Assembly: GCA_028722305.1 (NCBI GenBank)
Contig: JAQYHB010000030.1
Location: 1 to 45,060 of the forward strand
DNA: 45,060 bases
DNA from: Spirochaetales bacterium
GTDB taxonomy: Bacteria; Spirochaetota; Spirochaetia; Sphaerochaetales; Sphaerochaetaceae
Reading direction: 5' to 3'
The notes beneath the pieces are model-generated. The model was not told where the DNA came from. It did no database searches and worked only from the letters and a program-made list of their open reading frames with translations. Numbering within the stretch: the stretch's first letter is position 1; every line of letters begins with the position of its first letter. The translations under genes were made by a program, and so were the position numbers. Below, piece by piece: positions 1 to 7,846 of the stretch.

Positions 1-74
1 GGCCAAAGATACTATCCAAACGTCCGAAACAGCATTGACTCCATATCCTTGGAACCGAATTGGAGAACCACAAA

Positions 75-145
75 TTTTCATTGACGGTGAATCCTCAAGT
101 TTTCATTGACGGATTCCGGACCCAAATAATCATTGACGGCTCACA
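75..145. repeat. Three direct repeats TTTTCATTGACGG, possible mobile-element terminus
   Basis: TTTTCATTGACGG occurs at 75-87 and 100-112, and its core TCATTGACGG again at 130-139, so the copies step by 25 and 27 bases. The last copy is followed by CTCACA ending at 145. Multiple short terminal repeats and an end in CA are known for IS21-family elements, so this could be the right end of such an element whose body lies left of the window; that is inference. Bases 1-84 are open in one frame up to a TGA inside the first repeat, but the 27 residues are not recognisable. The rest of 1-310 holds the greA promoter and leader; I see nothing else there. Confidence 0.4.
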
Positions 146-161
146 CCCATCTTTTCCTCGC

Positions 162-190
162 TTGCCTGTTTCCTTTTGTTGCGGTATAGT
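162..190 (+). promoter_or_regulatory. Predicted sigma-70 type promoter of greA
   Basis: TTGCCT at 162-167 is followed by a 17-base spacer and TATAGT at 185-190. Transcription would start near 197, leaving a leader of about 115 bases before the greA start. The promoter lies just downstream of the direct repeats at 75-139. Confidence 0.5.
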
Positions 191-310
191 AAACAAGAAC
201 GAAAGAAGAAACGAGCTCCGAGCGATCCTAGAGAGGGTTGCCCGGTTTGTTTATTCACTCAGATACACTCGATTTTACTTTTGCTTGGAATATCTTTTTG
301 GAGGGTTCAC

Positions 311-3040
311 ATGAAACTCAATCAAATCCGGGACGTCCTGTCTGCCAGTTGGGACCGCACAAAGGCGGAAACGTTCTCCCTTGCCTCGTTCCAAGAGGTT
401 GATCAGGCTTTGGTCGGTCTGGATGAGGACGGACAGTCGGAAATCCTACAGGAGTGCAATACCTATCTTGCCACGAATTCGAAAAGCATTGTCGCCATGT
501 ATGCTGCCGGTTCAATCCAGCTTGCCCGCCATGGGCAGGAGGACAACCTGAACCTTCTCAACCTCGCCGAGACCTTCCTCGCCCTTGGCAAGCATGAAGA
601 GGTGCAGTTCCTGTGCGAAAAGATTCTCGCGGTCAGCGAGAACCGCCATGCCCTGCGCATCCTTGCCCAAGATTACGAGAACCTCGGCAAAGAGGATGAG
701 AAGTTCAAGCTGTACGAGCGGCTTGTCCGTGCCGACCATGACGAGGTTGGCATCGTCCGTGAGATCGCCGACCGCGCCAACGCTGCGGGCGACAAGGAAA
801 AGGCGATCACCTACTACAAGGTGGCTTTCGACCGCGTCCTGATCCGGCAGGAAGTCAATCTGGTCAAACCGTTGTTCGACAACCTGTTCAAGCTCTGCCC
901 TGACCAGTTCGACTACTTCCTCGGCATCGCCGGGAAGGTCGGTGTGCTTTCCACCGCCACCGCCATCGCCCTGCTCAGGGACATGGATAGCTACAGCAAG
1001 GACGACGTCGACCGCAAGATCACCTGCGAGAAGAAGATCCTTGGCCTGGACCATGAGGACGCGCTGGCCCGCAACAGTCTGATCGCCAGCTTCAAGAAGA
1101 AATACGCCGGACACACCCGCCTGGACACCTGCCTGAAGGAAAGCGGCCTTACCAGAGCGGGCAACCATGACATCATTCATGCCATCGAGGACTTCGAGAA
1201 GAACATCTCCTTCGACAAGGGGACCTTCGTCTACCAGGGTTCCCGCGGCCGCATCGGCCGTATCCGCTCGATCAACGCGAACGAGGTCGTCATCGATTTC
1301 GCCGGCCAGAAAGACGGCGGCACCAAAATGACTCCCGCGATGGCGTTCAAGAGCCTGAAGGCCTTGAAGAAGAGCCACATTCTGGTTCTGAAAGGATGTG
1401 TCAGCCATGAGAAGCTGGCTCAGAAGACCATGGAGCAACCTCAGTGGATGCTCGACATCCTGCTGTCCAGTTTTGATGGCAAGTGCTCCCTGAAGCAGAT
1501 GAAGAAGGAGCTTGTCCCCGAGGTGCTCAGCGAAAGCCAGTGGTCCGTATGGTCCAAGCAAGCCAAGGACCTGTTGATGAACGACGTCCATTACGGCGTT
1601 TCTCCTGATGACGATTCCTACATCCTTCGCGAGACACCGATCAGCTATGAGGAGAAGCAGCTTTCGATCTTCAACGCCCATGACAAGTTCTACGACAAGG
1701 TCAAGGACCTGAAGAAGTTCATCGTCGACAAGGGCAACACCGACAGCGAGTTCTTCTATGAAATGGTGAAGTACTTCGTCAATATCCTTGAGAACCGGAA
1801 GGACGAGGTGGAACTGGATGACGAGATGCTCGGCTCCTACCTGCTTCTGGACGACCTTCTGAACCATCGGAAGATGACCTTCATCAAGATCCCGCCAGAG
1901 GTCACGTTCCAGAAGCTGATCGGCAAGATTTCCAATCCGGACAAGATTCCCGCCCTGTTCGGGAAGATTGAGGACGCTGACTTGAAGAAATGCTTCATCG
2001 ACTGGACTGTGGAGACTCAGCCCAAGGAGTGGAGCGCATTGCTGTTGAAACTCTTCCCCTACTACCTGAACACCTACATTCCCTCGATCTACACCCGAAA
2101 GAAGAAGGGACAGCTTTTCATGACCATCTACCAGACGGCCGTGGACAACTACCGTGACTATGCCAACACCTTGATCTACCTGATCAAGGCAGCCTCCCCC
2201 GCCGATTGGGCGAAGGCCGGCATCACCATGGAGAAGTTGCTCTACACCAAGCTGACACTCCTCTCCTTCCTCAACCAGAAGGTCGAGGCCCGTGTCGATG
2301 GACAGGAAGCCGGGGCCAACGCGAAGATCCTGAACGAGATGCTCTTTGGCACCAAGGGCAAGAACGCCACTGAAGGTGAGGTCTACGCCACCATCAAATC
2401 CGGGGACGCCAATATCGCACGGAACATCAACAGCCTGGTGCAGAGCTGCACGGGGCTGGATGAGGGTGAGAAGATCAATGTCAAGTTCCAGATCCAGACG
2501 CAGTACCCTGAGCTGGACCTGGACAGCAAGAAGATCGAGCTGAAGAGCGATTCCTTCGTACCGACCGGCTGGTTCTGCACCAGCGAGTCCCTTGCCCAGA
2601 AGAAAGCCGAGCTGGACCACATCCAGCACGTCGAGCTTCCCGATGTGGCAAAAGAAATCAGCGATGCCAGGGCAAAGGGCGACCTGCGGGAGAACAGCGA
2701 GTACCAGTACGGCAAGGACAAGCGCCACCTGCTGCAGAAGAAGGAAGCCGAGCTGAAGGCTGAGATCGACAAGGCAATCGTCGTCGACCTGGCGAAGGTG
2801 GATCCCTCCAGGAGTGGCTTCGGCACCATTGTCGACGTGACCAATCTGAAGAGCGGAGAGAAGACCACCTACACCATCATGGGGCCGTGGGAAAGCGACC
2901 CGGAGAAGTATGTGATCAACATTCTCGCGCCACTTGGAAACGCCTTGTGCAACCACAGCGTCGGGGATACCTTCGACTTCCAGATGGGAGACCAGACGGT
3001 CACCTACCGTATGGATGCCATCAGGCCCGTCAAGGCCTGA
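311..3040 (+). CDS. greA: Giant spirochaete-type transcript cleavage factor GreA
   Basis: This 909-residue protein has a typical Gre module only at its C-terminus, about residues 760-909. It carries the signature ARAKGDLRENSEYQYGK, whose Asp and Glu at the coiled-coil tip help RNA polymerase cleave backtracked RNA, followed by the FKBP-like Gre C-terminal fold. Ordinary GreA is about 160 residues. The first 750 residues are helical and repeat-like (TPR-like in the first 250), with a beta-rich stretch near 295-350. The ATG at 311 is chosen because GGAGGG at 300-305 sits 5 bases upstream; the frame is open back to 176 but that stretch is not protein-like. Long GreA forms are known from spirochaetes. 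The role of the N-terminal part is unknown. A hairpin terminator follows the stop. Confidence 0.93.
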   Translation: MKLNQIRDVLSASWDRTKAETFSLASFQEVDQALVGLDEDGQSEILQECNTYLATNSKSIVAMYAAGSIQLARHGQEDNLNLLNLAETFLALGKHEEVQFLCEKILAVSENRHALRILAQDYENLGKEDEKFKLYERLVRADHDEVGIVREIADRANAAGDKEKAITYYKVAFDRVLIRQEVNLVKPLFDNLFKLCPDQFDYFLGIAGKVGVLSTATAIALLRDMDSYSKDDVDRKITCEKKILGLDHEDALARNSLIASFKKKYAGHTRLDTCLKESGLTRAGNHDIIHAIEDFEKNISFDKGTFVYQGSRGRIGRIRSINANEVVIDFAGQKDGGTKMTPAMAFKSLKALKKSHILVLKGCVSHEKLAQKTMEQPQWMLDILLSSFDGKCSLKQMKKELVPEVLSESQWSVWSKQAKDLLMNDVHYGVSPDDDSYILRETPISYEEKQLSIFNAHDKFYDKVKDLKKFIVDKGNTDSEFFYEMVKYFVNILENRKDEVELDDEMLGSYLLLDDLLNHRKMTFIKIPPEVTFQKLIGKISNPDKIPALFGKIEDADLKKCFIDWTVETQPKEWSALLLKLFPYYLNTYIPSIYTRKKKGQLFMTIYQTAVDNYRDYANTLIYLIKAASPADWAKAGITMEKLLYTKLTLLSFLNQKVEARVDGQEAGANAKILNEMLFGTKGKNATEGEVYATIKSGDANIARNINSLVQSCTGLDEGEKINVKFQIQTQYPELDLDSKKIELKSDSFVPTGWFCTSESLAQKKAELDHIQHVELPDVAKEISDARAKGDLRENSEYQYGKDKRHLLQKKEAELKAEIDKAIVVDLAKVDPSRSGFGTIVDVTNLKSGEKTTYTIMGPWESDPEKYVINILAPLGNALCNHSVGDTFDFQMGDQTVTYRMDAIRPVKA

Positions 3041-3070
3041 TGGGTTTCAGAAGCTTGCTCGTGATGCAGG

Positions 3071-3100
3071 GAGTCGGGCTTATGCCCGGCTCTCTCTTTT
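3071..3100 (+). terminator. Rho-independent terminator of greA
   Basis: GAGTCGGGC (3071-3079) and GCCCGGCTC (3084-3092) form a 9-bp stem with one G-U pair and a TTAT loop, followed by TCTCTTTT. It lies 30 bases after the greA stop and just beyond the convergent gene ending at 3102. Confidence 0.75.
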
Positions 3101-3101
3101 C

Positions 3102-3341
3102 TCAAACGGTTGCCAAAAGCGCCATCAGATACAGGTCTGTCAGGATACCAAGCAGGCTGGTCATGAAACCGGCATAGGCGTTGTCGTCCACCTTCCAGTA
3201 CTTCCACGCAAGGATCAGGCCGTAGCAGCCAATCAGGATTCCGCTGACGACCGGCATGAAGAAATGGGGGATCAGGATGCTGAAGATCCCCATCAGCAAG
3301 GAAAGACGCCCATTGCGTTTCGACTTCATCTCCGTATTCAT
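3102..3341 (-). CDS. Small membrane protein of unknown function, three TM segments
   Basis: This 79-residue protein is almost entirely membrane-embedded, with hydrophobic stretches LSLLMGIFSILIPHFF, SGILIGCYGLILAWKYW and a final one near LLGILTDLYLMALL. The ATG at 3341 is preferred over an in-frame start at 3386 because it overlaps the upstream stop in an ATGA, as at several other joints here. Its three segments align in order and loop length with the C-terminal third of the neighbouring gene, so the two look like paralogues. It is the last gene of the murJ group. I do not recognise a named family. Confidence 0.65.
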   Translation of the reverse strand: MNTEMKSKRNGRLSLLMGIFSILIPHFFMPVVSGILIGCYGLILAWKYWKVDDNAYAGFMTSLLGILTDLYLMALLATV

Positions 3342-3967
3342 GCCGCGCCTCCCCTGCTTGCGAGCAGCATCAGAACCATCGTCCATAGACCGATGACCAT
3401 GCCAAGGATATCCAGGACGAAGGCGGTCCTCGCCTTGCGGTGCCTTTTGTAGATTCCATGGGTCAGCCAGATGCCATAGGCACCCACCAGGATGCCAAAG
3501 ATTCCCATGGAGGGCTCGAAACTGGGCAGCAACACGGCGATGAAACCGAGGATCAGCAAAAAGTTCATGCGCCGCTCGCTGGTGGCGGGATTGTGGATCT
3601 TGTGCTGCTCCTTCTCGTAGAGCAGATGGCTCTTCCCATCCGCGTCCAGGATAGTGATGTATTCCATGGCAAGAAGACGGTCCTTGCAGGCGCCCATCTG
3701 CAGGTACTCGGCGACCTTGCGCCCGACCGCGACCGCCTCCATCTGGGCGGTATTCTTCTCGTCCAGCTCAAGCGGGTACTGTCCGCTGAGCAGGACAGGT
3801 TCCCCTTCTCCCTGCTTTTGTTCCTTGGCGACCTGCGTGTAGCCGTCCGCATCGACAAGCCACCCTTCCCCTTCCCGGGTGATCCGAAGGGTAAGCAGTT
3901 TCACCGCTTGGGGTATCCCGTCATTGACCAGCTGGTTCAACCAGGTGGTGACTGTTGGTTTGCTCAT
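3338..3967 (-). CDS. Hypothetical protein with soluble N-terminus and three-TM C-terminus
   Basis: This 209-residue protein has a soluble N-terminal part (about 1-130) with alternating charged and beta-prone segments and no motif I recognise. Three hydrophobic segments follow (about 135-205), including GIFGILVGAYGIWLTHGIY. The membrane part resembles the whole of the next gene. It starts 15 bases after the murJ stop, and its stop overlaps the next start by 4 bases, so the three genes are probably cotranscribed. Envelope work is suggested by the neighbours only; the function is unknown. Confidence 0.75.
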   Translation of the reverse strand: MSKPTVTTWLNQLVNDGIPQAVKLLTLRITREGEGWLVDADGYTQVAKEQKQGEGEPVLLSGQYPLELDEKNTAQMEAVAVGRKVAEYLQMGACKDRLLAMEYITILDADGKSHLLYEKEQHKIHNPATSERRMNFLLILGFIAVLLPSFEPSMGIFGILVGAYGIWLTHGIYKRHRKARTAFVLDILGMVIGLWTMVLMLLASRGGAA

Positions 3968-3982
3968 ATGCCTCCATGATAC

Positions 3983-5518
3983 TCAAGATTCCTTTTTCCG
4001 GAAACTTGCCATGAACGGAATCCGGAAGAGACTGTAGCTGGCAAGCACCACCGCCACACCGATCATTCCATACAGGCAGGTAGTCAGAAAACTCCTCAGG
4101 GAAGAGCCGGCCTGCCAGTAGGTCAGGCGCAGGCCTCGGAAGAAAAGGCAGTACATCAAGACAGGGATGTTGGCCGCGACCACCTTCGCCAACGCCTTCC
4201 AGAGCCGGAGGTCATGATGGATCTGGTAGATGTCCCGCATCACCCAAAGCACGGCGACAAGCGAGCAAAGGAAGGAAAGGTCATTCGCCAAGGGCAGGGA
4301 AAGGATGCCAAGCCCGAAATGGATCCCGCAGACCGAGATGGCGACATCAAGCACGGTCTGGAGCACGGAAAGCGCCAAAGCGGCGCGGTAGCGGCCAGCG
4401 CTGTAGCAGAAGCGCTGGAGGAACCCATACCAAGCGACCGCCACCATTCCCAGCGAGAAGACCCTGACGACAAAGGCTGTCACTAGCGATGCCTGGAGGG
4501 TGAATGCTCCGCTCTGCAGTACCGAGCTTACGGCGCTGTCGCTGAAGCAATACAGAAGGATGGTCGAGGGAACGAGCAACGTGGCGAGGTATTCCAGGCC
4601 TGTCCCCACCTGCCTGGCCAGAAGCTGGTTGTCATGGCGGGCGTAGGATTGGCTCATCAGTGGGAAATAGACCGTACTGATTGCGGTGAAGAAAATGCCA
4701 TAGGGGGTCTGCCAGAAGATGGTGGCGTTGCTGAACGCGGTCACGCTTCCCTGTTCAAGATGGCTGGCAAGCGTATAGGAGACCTGTTGTCCGACCACCT
4801 GCAGCAATGACGAGCAAAGCACCGCGAGCCAGTGGCGGATTACCGTGGGAAATGCGTCGCCGTGGAAACGGAGCCTCAGCCGGAGACGGTAACCGATATG
4901 CCTCAGCCATAGGTACCAGAAGCCCAGTTGGAAGATGCCACCCAACATGACGCTGTAGGCCATGCTCATGGGGCCGAGCTTTCCGTGGAACAAAGAAATG
5001 CCGACAATCGCGGTGACTGAAAAAATCAGCGGGGCGAAACTGGAGGCGAAGAACTGTCCATGGACCTGCAGCATCCCGCTGAAAATGGTCCCGAGGCTGA
5101 TTGCTGTCAGGAACACCATGAAAAAGGGCAGCAGGCGCGCGCCAAGGGCCACCTGCTCGCAGGAGAAATCGGAGAAGAACGCGATGAGCAGGTTGCCGTA
5201 TCGGATGGAAAGCAGGTCGAGAATCACGAACAGGACCAATTGCCAGGTGAAGAGCAAATCCATCAGCGTGGAAGCGTCATCCCGCTTGCCCTCCCCGATT
5301 TCCTTGGAAAACTCGGGGATGAATGCGGAACTCATCGCCCCTTCGGCGAAGAGCTTGCGGAAGTTGTTGGGGATATTGTAGGTGAAGTTGACCACATCCC
5401 CCACCGCCCCGGAGCCAAAGGCTGTCGCGATTACCCGTGCCCTGACGATTCCCAGCAACCTGCTCGCCATCGTGCAGAGCATCACCACCAGGCTATGTTT
5501 CTCGGTTTTTCCCGCCAT
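3983..5518 (-). CDS. murJ: Lipid II flippase MurJ (MviN family)
   Basis: This 511-residue polytopic membrane protein has the MurJ/MviN pattern. An N-terminal SRLLGIVRARVIATAFG segment is followed by NIPNNFRKLFAEGAMSSAFIP, the family's best-known signature, and then about fourteen hydrophobic segments of the MOP exporter fold. MurJ flips lipid II across the cytoplasmic membrane for peptidoglycan synthesis. The length is usual for the family. It begins 18 bases after the tgt stop, so it is likely in the same transcript. If the host is a Sphaerochaeta, keeping murJ matters because that genus was reported to lack penicillin-binding proteins. Confidence 0.95.
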   Translation of the reverse strand: MAGKTEKHSLVVMLCTMASRLLGIVRARVIATAFGSGAVGDVVNFTYNIPNNFRKLFAEGAMSSAFIPEFSKEIGEGKRDDASTLMDLLFTWQLVLFVILDLLSIRYGNLLIAFFSDFSCEQVALGARLLPFFMVFLTAISLGTIFSGMLQVHGQFFASSFAPLIFSVTAIVGISLFHGKLGPMSMAYSVMLGGIFQLGFWYLWLRHIGYRLRLRLRFHGDAFPTVIRHWLAVLCSSLLQVVGQQVSYTLASHLEQGSVTAFSNATIFWQTPYGIFFTAISTVYFPLMSQSYARHDNQLLARQVGTGLEYLATLLVPSTILLYCFSDSAVSSVLQSGAFTLQASLVTAFVVRVFSLGMVAVAWYGFLQRFCYSAGRYRAALALSVLQTVLDVAISVCGIHFGLGILSLPLANDLSFLCSLVAVLWVMRDIYQIHHDLRLWKALAKVVAANIPVLMYCLFFRGLRLTYWQAGSSLRSFLTTCLYGMIGVAVVLASYSLFRIPFMASFRKKES

Positions 5519-5536
5519 CGCGAATCCTGTCCCGGC

Positions 5537-6673
5537 TCAACGCTTCCCGCCGTTCGCGTAGAAGCGCTCCAGATACGCTTTCTTGAATTGGGCGAATCGG
5601 TCTTCCTTGATTGCTTGCCTGACCCGCCGCATCAACCGCTTGAAATATGCGAGGTTGTGCTCCGTGGCAAGCATGCCGCCAAGCATCTCGTTGCACTTGA
5701 ACAGGTGGTGCATGTAGCCGAGGGTATACTCCCTGCAGCAGGTGCAGCCGCAATCAGGATCGACCGGTTCCTGGACATCAGCCCACTTGGCCTTCTTCAG
5801 GGTGATGACGCCATCATCGGTGAAGACCGCGCCATTACGGGCCATACGGGTCTGCAGGACACAGTCGAACATGTCGATGCCGTTCTCCACCGCATCGAGG
5901 ATAAAATCCGGCGATCCGATTCCCATGACGTACCTGGGCTTTTCCGCAGTGACGAACTGGGTGGTATATGCCAGCATCTCGCTGAAGGTTTTCGGGCTCT
6001 CTCCGACGGAAAGACCGCCGATGGCGATGCCGGGAAAGTCCATGCCACTGATTACCTCGGCGCTCTCCTTGCGCAGGTCCTTGTAGAAGTTGCCCTGGCA
6101 GATGCCGAAGAGGTTGCCGGGAAACTGCTCCCCAAGCGCTTGCTTCCGTGCCAGGCTCCTGGCGGCCCAAGCGTGGGTCACCTTCATCGCGTGAACCGCA
6201 TCCTTGTAGGGGATGTCGGGTTTGGTGCAGATGTCCAGGCACATGGCGATGTCGCTGCCGATGACGCTCTGGATGTCCACCACCTTCTCGGGAGTGAACT
6301 CATGCCAGGAACCGTCGATATGGCTTTGAAACCTGACCCCGTTCTCGCCGATCTTCCTCAGACCGCTGAGGGAGAATACCTGGAACCCGCCCGAATCGGT
6401 CAGGATGTTTCTGTCCCAGCCACAGAACTTGTGGAGCCCACCGTACTTCTTAAGGATTTCGGTTCCGGGTCTCAGATACAGGTGATAGGTGTTGCCGAGA
6501 ATCAGGTTGAAGCCGATCTCGCGAAGGGTATCGTGATAGATTCCCTTGACGGTGCCGTTCGTGCCGACGGGCATGAAGACCGGAGTCTCCACATCGCCAT
6601 GGGGAAGATGCAGGACGCCAAGGCGAGCGGCACATGAGCTGTCCTGATGGAGTTTCGTGTAAATGCCTTGCAT
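5537..6673 (-). CDS. tgt: Queuine tRNA-ribosyltransferase
   Basis: This 378-residue enzyme exchanges guanine-34 for preQ1 in tRNAs with GUN anticodons. Visible hallmarks are DSGGFQVFSLSGLRKI with the general-base Asp, GIAIGGLSVGE, GIDMFDCVLQTR with the nucleophilic Asp, and the zinc site CGCTCC followed about 25 residues later by a His. Family length and motif order are normal. It starts at ATG 6673 with AGGA 8 bases upstream. An 80-base gap with a small GGGGC/GCCCC hairpin separates it from lptG. queA, the next enzyme of queuosine synthesis, is in the same window at 32-33 kb but in another operon. Confidence 0.97.
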   Translation of the reverse strand: MQGIYTKLHQDSSCAARLGVLHLPHGDVETPVFMPVGTNGTVKGIYHDTLREIGFNLILGNTYHLYLRPGTEILKKYGGLHKFCGWDRNILTDSGGFQVFSLSGLRKIGENGVRFQSHIDGSWHEFTPEKVVDIQSVIGSDIAMCLDICTKPDIPYKDAVHAMKVTHAWAARSLARKQALGEQFPGNLFGICQGNFYKDLRKESAEVISGMDFPGIAIGGLSVGESPKTFSEMLAYTTQFVTAEKPRYVMGIGSPDFILDAVENGIDMFDCVLQTRMARNGAVFTDDGVITLKKAKWADVQEPVDPDCGCTCCREYTLGYMHHLFKCNEMLGGMLATEHNLAYFKRLMRRVRQAIKEDRFAQFKKAYLERFYANGGKR

Positions 6674-6754
6674 GTGTGCTTTCCTTACGGGGCAAACGGC
6701 CCCAAGATAGGATTCAACAGTACCATAAAGCCGGCCGTTCGAACAGCTTCTTTC

Positions 6755-7846
6755 TCAGAGGAACCGCCGTAGCAGCGACTGGGAGAACAGGACAAAGAGC
6801 GGGGTGATTCCCATCGGGAGCAACATACCCGCCACGGGACCCACCACCCCTTGCCTGGCGAGAATCAGCGACATCATCTGCACCACGTAGTAGACTACCG
6901 CGAGGCAGAGGGAGAGGATGATGGAAAACAACAGCACGTTCTTCTTGTACCGGTAGTTCATCGTGCAGGCGATGAAGAGCATGACCAGCGGGGTCAGGCA
7001 CCCCAACATCCGCTGGCTGAAATCCACCGCGCAGTTCTGCCACTCGTCGTGGTCGAGTTTCCGCATGCGCTCGAGGAACTTCCGGGCAACCGGGATGGAC
7101 ATGGTCTTGATATCAGTGCTGTTGTCCTTCAACAGCTGCGGCTCCAGAGTGAGCCGGTCGAGGGTATAGGCGTCATGATGCTCTTTCTCCACCGTCATGG
7201 TCCGCATGTCGACCCAGAGGCAATCAACGTCCCGCAGCAGCCAGCTCCCGTCATCCTGATAGGTGGCGCTACGGGCATCGACCCTTCCCTGCAGCTGATG
7301 GTTCGCATCCAAAAGCACCACGGCAATCCGGTCCGCCCTTCTGCTCTCGTCGAAATAGCGGGCTGCGTGGAAGACGTAGCCCTGCTCCCAATCTCCCAAA
7401 GTGATTTCCCTCTTGTCCTGGGTGCTGCCTACGCCGATGAGTTCCGTCTGCACCTGGCTGAGAACATGCTGGGATGGAATATCCCACCATTCCTGGATGG
7501 CAAACTGCAGGAAACAGCAGAGGACGCCAACCAAGAGGACTGGAAAGACCAGCCGGCGCTGGCTGAAAGTAGCATTGTACAGACAGATCAGCTCGTTGTT
7601 CGCTGAAAGCTGGCTGAAGGTATAGGCGGCGGCGAAGAGCAACGCGGGCGCGAGGACGAAGACCACAGAGGAAGGAACGTAGAGCACCGCCAGCCGGAGC
7701 AAGTCCTTCAGGGGTGTCTGGTTGCGCAGGAACGCGTCCAGGTGCTGGAACATCTGTACCGAAACCAGCATCAACGTGCACAGCGCAGTGGTGCCTGCCG
7801 CCGTCTTCCCAAGCGTGCCGAGGATATACTGGTCCACCTTTCTCAT
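6755..7846 (-). CDS. lptG: LptF/LptG-family lipopolysaccharide export permease, second copy
   Basis: This 363-residue protein belongs to the YjgP/YjgQ (LptF/LptG) permease family. It has three N-terminal hydrophobic segments including LMLVSVQMFQHLDAFL, a periplasmic beta-rich domain of about 150 residues, and three C-terminal segments. LptF and LptG form the transmembrane part of the LptB2FG exporter that extracts lipopolysaccharide from the inner membrane. The start is the ATG at 7846, which overlaps the lptF stop in ATGA; the frame is open further upstream but that stretch is not protein-like. Which of the two copies is F and which G is assigned only by order and is uncertain. Confidence 0.85.
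   Translation of the reverse strand: MRKVDQYILGTLGKTAAGTTALCTLMLVSVQMFQHLDAFLRNQTPLKDLLRLAVLYVPSSVVFVLAPALLFAAAYTFSQLSANNELICLYNATFSQRRLVFPVLLVGVLCCFLQFAIQEWWDIPSQHVLSQVQTELIGVGSTQDKREITLGDWEQGYVFHAARYFDESRRADRIAVVLLDANHQLQGRVDARSATYQDDGSWLLRDVDCLWVDMRTMTVEKEHHDAYTLDRLTLEPQLLKDNSTDIKTMSIPVARKFLERMRKLDHDEWQNCAVDFSQRMLGCLTPLVMLFIACTMNYRYKKNVLLFSIILSLCLAVVYYVVQMMSLILARQGVVGPVAGMLLPMGITPLFVLFSQSLLRRFL

Noticed and set aside
512..2956. An 814-codon open frame antisense to greA.
   Set aside because: Its residues are the low-complexity Leu/Val/Gly/Asp mix expected from the complement of GC-rich third positions, and greA has clear motifs on the other strand.
6674..6754. Possible preQ1 riboswitch before tgt because of its queuosine role.
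   Set aside because: The 80-base gap has only a GGGGC/GCCCC hairpin and no preQ1-aptamer consensus or A-rich pseudoknot tail.
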